Of a DNA stretch of 37,982 nucleotides, positions 17,481 through 26,278 are shown one piece after another. Numbering within the stretch: the first letter of the stretch is position 1; each line of letters begins with the position of its first letter. The notes beneath the pieces are model-generated. The model worked only from the letters and a program-made list of their open reading frames with translations. It made no database searches and was not told where the DNA came from. A program made the translations under genes and the position numbers. This DNA is from Actinomyces polynesiensis (GTDB lineage Bacteria; Actinomycetota; Actinomycetes; Actinomycetales; Actinomycetaceae): contig NZ_CCXH01000298.1 in assembly GCF_000820725.1 (NCBI RefSeq), positions 1-37,982 of the forward strand, read 5' to 3'.

Positions 17481-18725
17481 CTAGCCGAGGTAGAAGAAGG
17501 AACCAATACTCTGTTCCTGCTCCGCGACAATGCCATTGATCCTCGAGAAAATGACCTCGGCAATCTCCTCAGGCGGATCTGTGATTCTCACGCCAAGTCT
17601 AACGTTTGTCCTAGTGGGGTCGGCGTTGTTCCAATCACGTCCAGCACAGCAGATGATCTCGCTCAGATCCAGATCCGTCACACGATCGAATCCTGCATCG
17701 ATCGGCATGAACACCGAGAAGTAGATATCTCGTTCACTTGAATCGATGGATGTCAGCATGTGCTCATGCCACTGGGCAAATCGAATCTCACCGTCCACGG
17801 CACGAATACGTCTCTCTTCACCGTGCAGCTTTGGATGCTTGAGCCCGTAGGTGTACCCCGTGACCGGAGCAGCATCGAATCGCTGCTCAACGATGGTATC
17901 CACATCAGAAAGCTTCTGATTGCAACCGTCGAGGTAAGATCGAAGAGATCTGCGAAGCGCGAAGAACTGCTGCTCACTTCCTGCAACCTGCCGAAGGAAC
18001 TGTCCTATTGCAGCGTCCAGTTCCTCAAGGTTCCTCATGTTTCTCTCCTCAGAGAAGTTCTCGACAAATTGGTGAAAAAGTTCAGTTGCTCGAGGATGAG
18101 CATCCATCAGATGTGTACCAATCCTCCTCAGAATCTCTTCGAAGAACTCGTCGTAAGAGATCTCAAGGAGGTCAGGATCCTCGTTGATCAGCTCAAGGTC
18201 CGAGCGATCGAGACTTTTCTGGTGTAGAATGACAAGCCGTTCAGTTCGAATGTCACCCTCACTGTCCGATTGCATCTCGTCAGACCAAATAGGGGCATTG
18301 CGAATTTTCTCCCGATAATCATCGAGAGGATTGTACAGTTCCGCGTCGACCTTGTTCTCTATACCGATCACGGTATTCGCCGATCGAACAAGGATGTCCA
18401 ATCGATTTCGCGTCGGGCTTCCTTCCGAGTATTCTTGGGCGACCGAGAACACTGTTGCTTCCGTCCGTTCGAGAGAGATCCTCCCCTTCCCCGCCGCCGC
18501 AGACTTTCGATCTAGACAGGCTTCAAACGCTTCGAGGAATAATGTACCCATGTTGTGTGACTCAGACGGGTCCAGAAAGTATGCCCACACATTTGACGCA
18601 ACCGTTTCGCGTCGAGGAAATCCTGAGATCTGAAAGATGTTCGGATCCAAACGAGTGGACTGAACGGGACTTAGGTCAAATCGCCTCAGCAGGCTACCGA
18701 AGTTCAGATCATCATCAGTATTCAT
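17481..18725 (-). CDS. PD-(D/E)XK nuclease superfamily protein
   Basis: A 414-residue protein with a nuclease core of the PDDEXK_4-like type: RNRLDILV (D110) followed by GIENKVDA (E123, K125), then LDDYREKI. The rest is helical with no second known domain. The start chosen is the ATG at 18725; the frame reaches 18857 but that extension is low in structure. Base composition looks close to 50% GC, clearly lower than the neighbouring GC-rich genes, and it stands alone, which suggests recent transfer. Single-gene PD-(D/E)XK proteins of this kind occur in defence islands; a restriction or abortive-infection role is inference. Confidence 0.85.
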   Translation of the reverse strand: MNTDDDLNFGSLLRRFDLSPVQSTRLDPNIFQISGFPRRETVASNVWAYFLDPSESHNMGTLFLEAFEACLDRKSAAAGKGRISLERTEATVFSVAQEYSEGSPTRNRLDILVRSANTVIGIENKVDAELYNPLDDYREKIRNAPIWSDEMQSDSEGDIRTERLVILHQKSLDRSDLELINEDPDLLEISYDEFFEEILRRIGTHLMDAHPRATELFHQFVENFSEERNMRNLEELDAAIGQFLRQVAGSEQQFFALRRSLRSYLDGCNQKLSDVDTIVEQRFDAAPVTGYTYGLKHPKLHGEERRIRAVDGEIRFAQWHEHMLTSIDSSERDIYFSVFMPIDAGFDRVTDLDLSEIICCAGRDWNNADPTRTNVRLGVRITDPPEEIAEVIFSRINGIVAEQEQSIGSFFYLG

Positions 18726-19278
18726 TCGTCTCCATCCAAATCGGATCTCGAGTTCGTCAAAGCTCAGGCTTGGCCGAACTCGACCGGACCGAGTTGGTGT
18801 CGAAGCCCGATGCAATGACGCCTGCGTCGAAGAAACTGTAACACGCGGCGAAGACACAGCTGTATGTGTTCCATCGATCTATCCGTTCGCGATGAGTTCT
18901 TCAATGCCGTTGCCGCGCGACGGACATGGACTCGCTGAGCAGTCACATGAGGGGGCAGACGCCCTTGAACGACCGAACTGGTTACAGGGCACGGAGGGGC
19001 CGTTGAGCCTGACCTCGATCAGGTAATTGCACCAACGGCGGAGGCCGACATGATTGAATTGCTCTGTTTGCAGGACGGTTGCACCTCTTGTCATTGGTCC
19101 TCGTTCAACATCACCTCTGTTCCGTCAGCGACATTCCGAACCTCCGTGCCAAAAGATTCGCCTCGGGATACGCGTCAGGTGCTCCATTACTCAGCCGAGC
19201 AGCACCATCCTCGCCAGGATCGGCGAGCGCGACGGCACAGGAAATTGCACTTTGCAGAGTGTGATCACCTTGGCCTAC
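18726..19278. other. Non-coding stretch upstream of the nuclease gene
   Basis: About 550 bases with no credible gene on either strand. A short hairpin CCTGA-CCTCGA-TCAGG lies near 19010-19025. Composition is intermediate between the AT-richer nuclease gene and the GC-rich genes to the right, so it may contain the junction of the transferred segment and the promoter of the nuclease gene. Confidence 0.4.
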
Positions 19279-19842
19279 TCACCGAGCGCGATAGTGCAGC
19301 AGCACGACCCCGTTCTCGAAGGTCCGCTGCTCCACGAGGTCGAGCGCGAGCCTGCAGCCGTCGGGCAGTGCACGCAGACCGCCGCCCACGGTCTTCGGGA
19401 CGATGAAGAACCTGAAGTCCCGCACCAGGCCCGCGCGGATGGCCTCCGCCGCCGTTGTCGGTCCGAAGATCTCGACCTCCCCCTCGGCATCGTCGACGAT
19501 GCGCTGGAGCTCCTCCAGGTCGAGGTGGGGCACGAGGGTCACGCTCCCCTCCCCCAGGTCGGACTCACCGAGGGTCGAGGACGCGACCACTAGGTCCAGG
19601 GCCAGCCAGCGGCGGGCGAACTCCCGCTCGGCCTCGCCCCACTCCTCCCCCTCCGGCTCGGCCTCCCAGTACCTCATCAACTGGTAGGTCCTGCGCCCGA
19701 GCACCTCGGTGGAGACAGCCCCCATGCGTTCCACGTGGAAGTCGAAGACCTCCTCATTGGGCGCCGACCACTGGAAGTCGCCGTCGGCGTCGGCGGCGTA
19801 CCCATCGACCGAGATCGTCGCGGTGAAGCTGAGAGTGCCCAT
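19279..19842 (-). CDS. RibD C-terminal/DHFR-like reductase, copy 1
   Basis: A 187-residue member of the dihydrofolate reductase-like superfamily of RibD C-terminal domains (YwjB/YyaP type). Seen: SVDGYAADADGDFQW near the start, the LGRRTYQLM segment and the EIFGPTTAAEAIRAGLVRDFRFFIVP strand-helix region. These enzymes bind NADPH; the substrate is unknown. The start is the ATG at 19842 with TACGAT just upstream, which may be a -10 element giving a very short leader. It differs from copy 2 at 28582-29145 at nine of 187 residues. It follows the MerR gene by about 120 bases in the same direction and could be co-transcribed with the exporter. Confidence 0.9.
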   Translation of the reverse strand: MGTLSFTATISVDGYAADADGDFQWSAPNEEVFDFHVERMGAVSTEVLGRRTYQLMRYWEAEPEGEEWGEAEREFARRWLALDLVVASSTLGESDLGEGSVTLVPHLDLEELQRIVDDAEGEVEIFGPTTAAEAIRAGLVRDFRFFIVPKTVGGGLRALPDGCRLALDLVEQRTFENGVVLLHYRAR

Positions 19843-19900
19843 ACCTGATCGTAGTGCGACGTGGGTCACATGGCGCGGGGGGAACAGGGGCCGCCCTCGT
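19282..19900. repeat. Long direct repeat, copy A (RibD-like gene plus upstream flank)
   Basis: This block matches 28585-29204 in the same orientation. It covers the RibD-like gene and about 55 bases upstream, including the shared promoter-like TACGAT and the stretch ending CCGCCCTCG. Identity is high inside the gene and drops in the upstream flank. Confidence 0.85.
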
Positions 19901-19964
19901 CAATGGGGACGGACCGAGCCCCGCCGGACGCGCACGGTCCCCGGGGACTTGGTCCGCCCCGCGG

Positions 19965-20732
19965 TCACCGCCCGTCGTCGGTGCGCTCGAAGCGTGTCCA
20001 GCCCTTCCAGCCGCGCTCGGCCAGCAGTTCCAACAGGCGCGTGGCAGCCGGGCCCGACTCGGCCATCGTCGTGTCCATGAGGTCGATGAACGGGTCGTCG
20101 AACCCCTCGACATTGAGTTCGCCACGCTCGGCGGCGCGGGTGAGCACACGGTCGAGGATGTCGGCGGCCTCAACCACGCGGGGATCGTCGGCGGTGAACC
20201 CGAGCGCCTGGCTGAACAACTCGTAGAGCCTCACGATGTCCGGGTCGTCCAGGTCGCGGTGCTTGGCCTCCATCATCGCGTCGATCCGGTCGGGCAACTG
20301 CGCGGCCACCATGATCCAGGCGTCACGCTCACGCTCGATGTAGTGCTCACTCACCCCCAGACCCCGCAGCCGGTCGAGGTAGCCGACGACGCTCTGGGGC
20401 AGGGCGAGGTGCTCGCCGGCCGCGAGCTGCGCCAGGCGCCTGCGGGTGTCCTGGATGCGACGCACCTCGGCGCGCAGCCGGGCGTCGATCCCCCGCACCT
20501 CGGCGGCGAACTCCTCCGGCCCGGCGTCGAGCAGCCCCTCGACCTGCGCCAGTGGTACGCCCGCACTGGCGAGGGCGTGGATGCGGATGAGCCGGACCAC
20601 CGCCCCGGCGTCGTAGCTGCGGTAGCCGGAACGGTCGCGCTCAGGCTCGGGCAGCAGACCGATCCGGTGGTAGTGCCGGACGGCAGCCACCGTCACCCCC
20701 GTGTAGGAGGCGAGCTGACCGATGGTGAGCAT
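19965..20732 (-). CDS. MerR-family transcriptional regulator
   Basis: A 255-residue regulator. The MerR helix-turn-helix and wing occupy residues 1-70 (LTIGQLASYTGVTVAAVRHYHRIGLL), followed by a coiled dimerisation helix and a C-terminal domain of about 140 residues without metal-binding cysteines, so it is more like the drug- or signal-responsive MerR proteins. It starts 15 bases after the ABC permease stop, so it is the third gene of an ATPase-permease-regulator operon and probably controls that exporter. Confidence 0.92.
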   Translation of the reverse strand: MLTIGQLASYTGVTVAAVRHYHRIGLLPEPERDRSGYRSYDAGAVVRLIRIHALASAGVPLAQVEGLLDAGPEEFAAEVRGIDARLRAEVRRIQDTRRRLAQLAAGEHLALPQSVVGYLDRLRGLGVSEHYIERERDAWIMVAAQLPDRIDAMMEAKHRDLDDPDIVRLYELFSQALGFTADDPRVVEAADILDRVLTRAAERGELNVEGFDDPFIDLMDTTMAESGPAATRLLELLAERGWKGWTRFERTDDGR

Positions 20733-20747
20733 GACGACCAGTCTCCC

Positions 20748-21521
20748 CTACGAGATTCTTCTGCGGTACACGGCCATGGCGGCGATGTACGCGACCACGA
20801 AGATCCCCACGCACCAGGCCAGCGCGACCCAGATGTCGCTGCTGACGGGCTGCCGGGCGAACAGCTGACGGATCGTGTTGACGATCGAGGTCACCGGCTG
20901 GTGCTCCGCGAACCAGCGCACCGGGCCGGGCATCGAGTCGGTCGGCACGAACGCGGAGCTGATGAAGGGTAGGAAGATCAGCGGCTGCAGGACGGCGCTG
21001 GCCCCGTCCACCGACTTCGCCGACAGGCCCGCCAGTACCGCGACCCAGGTGAGCGCCAGGATGAACAGGAACAGGATGCCCACGACCGCGAGCCAGGCGA
21101 GCACACCCGCACCCGTGCGGAAGCCCAGCGCCAGCGCGACTGCGACCACCAGTGCCACCGACACGAAGTTCGCGACGACGGAGGTGACGACGTGGGCCCA
21201 CAGCGCCGAGCTCCGTGCGATCGGCATCGAGTGGAAGCGGTCGAAGATGCCGCCCTGCAGGTCGATGAACAACCGGTAGGCGGTGTAGGAGATCCCCATG
21301 CCGACGGTGATGAGCAGGATGCCCGGCAGGACGTAGTCGATGTACCCGCCCGCGCCCCCACCCCGTCCGGTGTCCACGGCTCCGCCGAGCACGTAGACGA
21401 AGAGCAGCATGATCGCGATCGGCATGACCGCGGTGGTGATGATGGTGTCGGGGCTGCGCGTGACGTGCTTCATCGAGCGGCCGGTGAGGACGGCGGTGTC
21501 GGAGAGGAAGGTGTCGGCCAT
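20748..21521 (-). CDS. ABC-2 type transporter permease (DrrB-like)
   Basis: A 257-residue integral membrane protein with about six hydrophobic segments (first near 28-50, last near 228-248) and the ABC-2 loop FDRFHSMPIARSS typical of DrrB-type drug export permeases. The ATG at 21521 lies five bases after the ATPase stop, with GGGGGAG upstream. The frame reads further upstream through the ATPase gene but that is not real. It forms an exporter with the ATPase; the substrate is unknown. It lies beside arsR, but no evidence links it to arsenic. Confidence 0.92.
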   Translation of the reverse strand: MADTFLSDTAVLTGRSMKHVTRSPDTIITTAVMPIAIMLLFVYVLGGAVDTGRGGGAGGYIDYVLPGILLITVGMGISYTAYRLFIDLQGGIFDRFHSMPIARSSALWAHVVTSVVANFVSVALVVAVALALGFRTGAGVLAWLAVVGILFLFILALTWVAVLAGLSAKSVDGASAVLQPLIFLPFISSAFVPTDSMPGPVRWFAEHQPVTSIVNTIRQLFARQPVSSDIWVALAWCVGIFVVAYIAAMAVYRRRIS

Positions 21522-21526
21522 CGGGG

Positions 21527-22333
21527 TCACTCCCCCTCGTCCGTGCCGGGTGCCCCGGTGTCGCTGCTGCCGACGAGGGCGAGGAACACGTCCTCGAGGG
21601 AGGGTTGCTTCACCACGTACTCGACCTTCGCGGGTGGCAGGAGGTGTGTGAGCTCCTCGAGGGTGCCCTCGGTGAGGATCCGTCCCCGGTGCAGGATCGC
21701 GATGCGGTCGGCCAGTTCCTCGGCCTCGTCGAGGTACTGCGTCGTGAGCAGGACGGTCGTGCCGTCGGAGGCGAGCTGTTCGACGACCTTCCACACCTCG
21801 ATGCGCCGTTCGGGATCGAGGCCGGTGGTTGGCTCGTCGAGGAACACGACGGGAGGGTCCCCGATGAGGCTCATGGCGATGTCGAGGCGGCGGCGCATCC
21901 CCCCGGAGTATTCGGAGGCCCGTCGATCGGCCGCGTCGACGAGGGCGAACCGCGCCAGCAGGTTCTCGGCGACCCGGCCGGGGTCCGTGACGTGGCGGAG
22001 CCTTGCCACCAGCACCAGGTTCTCCCGGCCCGTCAGCATCTCGTCCACGGCGGCGAACTGACCGGTGAGGCTGATGGACTCACGCACCCGGGCGGGCTCG
22101 CGTGCCACGTCGAAGCCGGCGACGGTCGCGGTCCCCGCGTCGGCCTTCAGCAGGGTGGCGAGGATGCGCACCAGCGTGGTCTTGCCCGCACCGTTGGAGC
22201 CGAGCAGGGCGAAGATCGACCCGTGTTCGACACTGAGGTCCACGCCCCTGAGCACGGCGAGGTCACCGTATGCCTTCTCGAGGCCCGACACCTGGATCAC
22301 CGGCTCGTTCATGCGGTGGTCACCCCGAGCCAT
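21527..22333 (-). CDS. ABC transporter ATP-binding protein (DrrA-like)
   Basis: A 268-residue ABC ATPase. Walker A GSNGAGKTT, signature YSGGMRRRLD and Walker B VFLDEPTTGLD are all intact, and the C-terminal tail (PPAKVEYVVKQPSLEDVFLALVG) is the DrrA-type extension. The start chosen is the ATG at 22333 with GGGAG seven bases upstream; the ATG seven codons later (22312) is an alternative. It energises the following permease. Likely confers export of a drug or lipid-like compound under control of the MerR protein. Confidence 0.92.
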   Translation of the reverse strand: MARGDHRMNEPVIQVSGLEKAYGDLAVLRGVDLSVEHGSIFALLGSNGAGKTTLVRILATLLKADAGTATVAGFDVAREPARVRESISLTGQFAAVDEMLTGRENLVLVARLRHVTDPGRVAENLLARFALVDAADRRASEYSGGMRRRLDIAMSLIGDPPVVFLDEPTTGLDPERRIEVWKVVEQLASDGTTVLLTTQYLDEAEELADRIAILHRGRILTEGTLEELTHLLPPAKVEYVVKQPSLEDVFLALVGSSDTGAPGTDEGE

Positions 22334-22499
22334 GCACCGACTCCCGACATGTGTCCCCTCCTCGTCCCGGGGCCGACCACGTACGACGGCCGTCCCGTGC
22401 GAACTGCGCGTGCGAACAGGATGCAGGGTTGATGTGGGATCAAGGTCAAGTCCTCCCGCGCGAGCACGCTCAGCGCCCCGGGTCACACCGGCGGAGAGC

Positions 22500-22880
22500 T
22501 CAGCTCCGTGGCGTCCACAGGATGGGGCCGAGTGCGCTGGTGAGGTCCTCCAGCGCTGCGGGGACCACGCGGAAGTAGGCCCACTTCCCCCGTTGCTCGC
22601 GCGTCACCAGCCCGGCGTCGCCCAGCTGCCTCATGTGGTGGGAGACGGTGGGTTGCGAGAGACCGACGGGTCCGGTCAGCTCGCAGATGCAGGCCTCACC
22701 CTCCGGGCTGGTGGCGATCAGGGACAGCAGCCTCACCCGGGTGGGGTCGCCCAGCGCCTTGAACACCTGGGCGACCCGGTCGGCGTCCACCGGGGCGGCG
22801 AGCGCGATGGACGTCGACGAGGACGATCCACAGCAGCTGGCGTCGGCGGGGTCAGGACTCGTGTTCGCGACCGTGCTCAT
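22500..22880 (-). CDS. arsR: ArsR/SmtB-family arsenite-responsive repressor
   Basis: A 126-residue winged-helix repressor. The recognition helix is SQPTVSHHMRQL (75-86). Candidate arsenite ligands are C64 and C66 in EACICELTG, at the classic ELCVC-like position before the recognition helix, and an N-terminal pair C16-C17. It is divergent from arsM across an 86-base region with two dyads, so it probably represses both itself and the arsM-arsD-arsA operon until arsenite binds. Confidence 0.94.
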   Translation of the reverse strand: MSTVANTSPDPADASCCGSSSSTSIALAAPVDADRVAQVFKALGDPTRVRLLSLIATSPEGEACICELTGPVGLSQPTVSHHMRQLGDAGLVTREQRGKWAYFRVVPAALEDLTSALGPILWTPRS

Positions 22881-22938
22881 GGGGTACAGCCTACCTCTCG
22901 TATTGACAGCCGTCGATGCATTGCGACAGGATGGATCG

Positions 22939-22956
22939 CATAGACGTACGTCGATG
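22939..22956. promoter_or_regulatory. Probable ArsR operator
   Basis: CATAGACGTACGTCGATG is an 18-base dyad, perfect except for one pair, centred on GACGTACGTC, lying 10-28 bases upstream of the arsM start and between the divergent arsR and arsM genes. A second, looser dyad GTCGATGCATTGCGAC lies at about 22912-22927. The position suits autoregulation by ArsR. Confidence 0.55.
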
Positions 22957-22966
22957 GGAAGTGGGT

Positions 22967-23749
22967 ATGACCGACATGGGCGAAGTTGCCAGGGATGCGG
23001 TGCGTCAGCGATACGCGGACGCCGCTCGGTCTGTCGCCGAAGGTCGCTGTGGCACCGCGACCAGCTCCTGCTGCGAGCCCTCCCCGGCGACCGGAGCCGT
23101 GTCGACTGGGGTCGGGACAGTCTTCGGGTCGGTGCTCTACGACGCGGCCCAGACCAGTGGTCTGCCCACCCACGCCGTCCTGGCGAGCCTGGGCTGCGGC
23201 AACCCGACGGCAGTCGCTGATCTGCACGAGGGCGAGTGCGTGCTCGACCTCGGGTCCGGGGGTGGCATCGACGTGCTGCTCTCGGCCCGCCGGGTCGGAC
23301 CGAGCGGATTCGCCTACGGCGTGGACATGACCGATGAGATGCTGGAACTGGCGCGGGCGAACGCCGCCGAGGCCGGGGCCGACAACGTCGAGTTCCTCAA
23401 GGGGACGATCGAGGCGGTACCGCTGCCCGACGCTTCGGTCGACGTCGTGATCTCCAACTGCGTCATCAACCTTTCCACCGACAAGTCGGCGGTGCTCGCC
23501 GAGATGTTCCGCGTCCTGGCCGACGGCGGCCGGATCGGGGTCTCCGACGTCGTCGCCGAGGACGAGGTGAGCGCCGCAGAGCGGGCCGAGCGGGGTTCCC
23601 GCGTCGGATGCGTGGCAGGAGCCCTCTCCCGGTCGGAGTACCTCGATGGCCTCGCGGCCGTCGGCTTCGCGGACGCCTCGGTGGAGTTCACCCACCAGGT
23701 CGCACCCGGCATGCACGGAGCCGTCATCCGCGCCACAAAACCACACTGA
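22967..23749 (+). CDS. arsM: Arsenite S-adenosylmethionine methyltransferase
   Basis: A 260-residue methyltransferase converting arsenite to methylated arsenicals. The AdoMet motif [10 protein letters not shown] is at 93-102. The three conserved arsenite-binding cysteines of ArsM appear as C77 (GCGNP), C165 (SNCVINL) and C215 (GCVAGAL). The extra N-terminal cysteines C28, C35 and C36 are also usual. The ATG at 22967 follows GGGAAG; the frame extends to 22916 across the operator and is not used. First gene of the arsM-arsD-arsA series. Confidence 0.95.
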   Translation: MTDMGEVARDAVRQRYADAARSVAEGRCGTATSSCCEPSPATGAVSTGVGTVFGSVLYDAAQTSGLPTHAVLASLGCGNPTAVADLHEGECVLDLGSGGGIDVLLSARRVGPSGFAYGVDMTDEMLELARANAAEAGADNVEFLKGTIEAVPLPDASVDVVISNCVINLSTDKSAVLAEMFRVLADGGRIGVSDVVAEDEVSAAERAERGSRVGCVAGALSRSEYLDGLAAVGFADASVEFTHQVAPGMHGAVIRATKPH

Positions 23750-23775
23750 GGCCAAGACCGGCGAGGCCCTGGGCA

Positions 23776-23911
23776 GGTACGGCCCCACCCGCCGCGGCCA
23801 GGTCGCAGCGCACAACCAGCCGGGCCGGTCACTGCGGGCCGGTACGGCCCCACCCGCCACGCCCCACCCGCCACACCGCGAAGCCCGACACCAGCCACCA
23901 GCCACCAGCCA
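23776..23911. repeat. Repeat-rich arsM-arsD spacer
   Basis: An 18-base sequence beginning GGTACGGCCCC is present at 23776-23793 and again at 23841-23858, with a partial third copy at 23861-23872. Right after it the heptamer CCAGCCA is repeated three times in tandem (23891-23911). The 184-base spacer is otherwise non-coding. Confidence 0.8.
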
Positions 23912-23933
23912 CCACAACTCAGGAGAGTCACCC

Positions 23934-24368
23934 ATGACACAGACGCACACCGCCGACCCGGCCCAGCCCACCCGCATCACCTCACGGTTGATCGAGGTGT
24001 TCGAACCAGCCCTGTGCTGCAACACGGGCGTGTGTGGGACGGACCCCAGCCAGGCACTGATCTCCTTCACCGCGGACTGCTCGTACCTCGCGTCCCGCGG
24101 CGTGAGGGTACTTCGCCACAACCTGGCCAACGATCCCCAGGCCTTCGTCGACAACGGGACCGTCAGGGCCTTCCTCGACGTGGTCGGATCAGCCGGGCTG
24201 CCACTGGTCCTCGTGGACGGAGTCACCGTGGCCACCGGTTCCTACCCGGACCGCGCCCACCTGGAGCAACTGGCGCTCCCCCACCCTGACGAGCCGGTCC
24301 ACAATGACCTGGGACTCACCGCTGCAGGCCCCGCCGAGAGCTGCTGTGAGGGCGGATCATGCTGTTGA
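23934..24368 (+). CDS. arsD: Arsenic metallochaperone ArsD
   Basis: A 144-residue ArsD. It carries the CC-N4-C site (C28, C29, C34 in [10 protein letters not shown]) that binds arsenite and delivers it to ArsA, plus vicinal cysteine pairs at the C-terminus (137-138, 143-144). The ATG at 23934 is preceded by GGAG at about nine bases. The stop overlaps the arsA start by ten bases, showing coupled translation, as expected because the chaperone and ATPase act together. Confidence 0.95.
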   Translation: MTQTHTADPAQPTRITSRLIEVFEPALCCNTGVCGTDPSQALISFTADCSYLASRGVRVLRHNLANDPQAFVDNGTVRAFLDVVGSAGLPLVLVDGVTVATGSYPDRAHLEQLALPHPDEPVHNDLGLTAAGPAESCCEGGSCC

Positions 24369-26278
24369 GCGATGTGAGGACCGGGGACCACGCGCGGTCC
24401 GGGGCAGGGCAGCCGCACCCCGACACCACGTTCCTCACCTCACTGCCCAAGTTCGTGTTCTTCACCGGCAAGGGTGGTGTCGGCAAGACCTCGGTGGCCT
24501 GCGCCACCGCCGTGACACTGGCCGAACGAGGCAGCAGGGTGCTGTTGGTCAGCACTGACCCGGCCTCCAACGTCGGGCAGGTCTTCGCCCAGCACATCGG
24601 CAACAGCATCGTCCCCCTGGAGGCCGTGCCCGGCATCGACGCCCTGGAGATTGATCCTGAGGCAGCTGCGGCCGCCTACCGTGAGACGGTCATCGGACCG
24701 GTTCGGGCCTTCCTGCCCGCTGCGGAGATCGCCACCATGACCGAACAACTCTCGGGATCCTGCACCACGGAGATCGCCTCCTTCAACGAGTTCACCGACC
24801 TCCTGGCCGACCCGGGGCGCACGCGTGGCTACGACCACGTCATCTTCGACACCGCACCGACCGGTCACACGATCCGCCTCCTCCAACTCCCCGGGGACTG
24901 GAGCCGCTTCATCGACGACGGACAGGGTGACGCGTCCTGCCTCGGGCCCATGTCCGGCCTGGACAGGCACCGCGAGGTCTATGCGGCGGCCGTCCTCGCC
25001 CTCGCAGACCCACAACGGTCCCGGCTGGTGCTGGTCGCCCGACCGCAGGACCCCACCCTCCGGGAGGCCGAGCGCACGCACAGGGAACTGGCTGACATCG
25101 GGCTCGTCAACCAGTACCTCGTCATCAACGCGGTCATGCCCGCCGCCGGCGACACGGACCCCCTCCGGACCGCGATCCGCACCCGGGAGCAGCGTGCGAT
25201 CGACACGATGCCCCCCGGGATCGCGTCCCTGCCACGCGACGTCCTCGAGCTGCGCCCCTGGAACATCATGGGAGTCAGACGACTGCGCGACCTCTTCACC
25301 CCCTACCCGGACGAGGGCGCTCCCGGAGCCGGATCCACCACCGAAGAGGAGACCCCCTCCTCCACCCGGCCCGGTCCCGGTCTCCCCCCGCTGGGCGCAC
25401 TCATCGACTCCCTGGAGTCGGAGGGCAACGGTCTCATCCTGTGCATGGGCAAGGGAGGTGTCGGCAAGACGACCATCGCCCAGTCGATCGCCGCGACCCT
25501 GGCTTCCCGCGGCCACGAGGTCCTGCTGACCACGACGGATCCGGCTGGGATCGTGGCCGAGGCACTGGGTCACGACCTGGACGACCTCACGGTGGAACGC
25601 ATCGATCCGGACGAGGCCCTCACCGAGTACTCGCGCGAGGTGCTCGCCACCAAGGGCGCCCACCTCGACGAGGCCGGTCGACGACAGCTGGCCGAGGACC
25701 TGCGCTCCCCCTGCACCCAGGAGGTCGCAGTGTTCCGCCAGTTCTCCGCGGCCATCGCACAGGCGGACCGCAAGTTCGTCGTCATGGACACCGCCCCCAC
25801 CGGGCACACCCTCCTGTTGCTGGACGCCACGGGCTCCTACCACCGCGAGGTCATCCAGCAGATGGGCGCGGGCACCGGGTGCGTCACCCCCCTGATGCGC
25901 CTCCAGGACCCCCACCGCACGAGGCTCCTGATCGTCACGACCCCGGAGACGACACCCGTTCTGGAGGCCGTACAGCTCCAGGACGACCTCGCCAGGGCCG
26001 ACATCACCCCGTGGGCGTGGATCGTCAACGACTCGGTCACCGCAGCCGACCCGACGTCACCCTTCCTGCGTGCCATCGCCGCCAACGAGGCAGAACCACT
26101 GGAACGGGTCCGGTCAGCGGCCGAGCGCCTGGCCGTGGTCCCCCTGCTCGCGGATCCGCCGACCACAGCCCCCGCTCTGCTCGCCATGACCGTGTCCCCG
26201 GACACCAGGGCGGTCGCCACACCGGTCGGTGCAGTGACCGGATCAGCTGCGGGCCCGCGTCTGTCCCAGCCGAGCTGA
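24359..26278 (+). CDS. arsA: Arsenite-transporting ATPase ArsA, two-domain
   Basis: A 639-residue tandem ATPase. The first half has Walker A TGKGGVGKT (36-44) and the signal-transduction motif DTAPTGHT (164-171); the second half has MGKGGVGKTT (363-372) and its own DTAPTGHT. The three arsenite-binding cysteines of ArsA are present: C135 (SGSCTTEIASF), C194 (DASCLGP) and C452 (SPCTQEVAVF). Both halves look active. ArsA normally drives an ArsB or Acr3 permease, but none is in this window. Its last 36 bases overlap the 3' end of the convergent flavoprotein gene. Confidence 0.96.
   Translation: MLLSDVRTGDHARSGAGQPHPDTTFLTSLPKFVFFTGKGGVGKTSVACATAVTLAERGSRVLLVSTDPASNVGQVFAQHIGNSIVPLEAVPGIDALEIDPEAAAAAYRETVIGPVRAFLPAAEIATMTEQLSGSCTTEIASFNEFTDLLADPGRTRGYDHVIFDTAPTGHTIRLLQLPGDWSRFIDDGQGDASCLGPMSGLDRHREVYAAAVLALADPQRSRLVLVARPQDPTLREAERTHRELADIGLVNQYLVINAVMPAAGDTDPLRTAIRTREQRAIDTMPPGIASLPRDVLELRPWNIMGVRRLRDLFTPYPDEGAPGAGSTTEEETPSSTRPGPGLPPLGALIDSLESEGNGLILCMGKGGVGKTTIAQSIAATLASRGHEVLLTTTDPAGIVAEALGHDLDDLTVERIDPDEALTEYSREVLATKGAHLDEAGRRQLAEDLRSPCTQEVAVFRQFSAAIAQADRKFVVMDTAPTGHTLLLLDATGSYHREVIQQMGAGTGCVTPLMRLQDPHRTRLLIVTTPETTPVLEAVQLQDDLARADITPWAWIVNDSVTAADPTSPFLRAIAANEAEPLERVRSAAERLAVVPLLADPPTTAPALLAMTVSPDTRAVATPVGAVTGSAAGPRLSQPS

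Noticed and set aside
23776-23911. CRISPR-like array
   Set aside because: Repeats are few, unequal and without unique spacers of constant length; no cas genes.
22877-24235. 452-residue minus-strand open frame
   Set aside because: Antisense to arsM and arsD and spans their non-coding spacer; no recognisable features.
24440-25915. 491-residue minus-strand open frame
   Set aside because: Antisense to arsA; low-complexity Gly/Val/Asp-rich translation.
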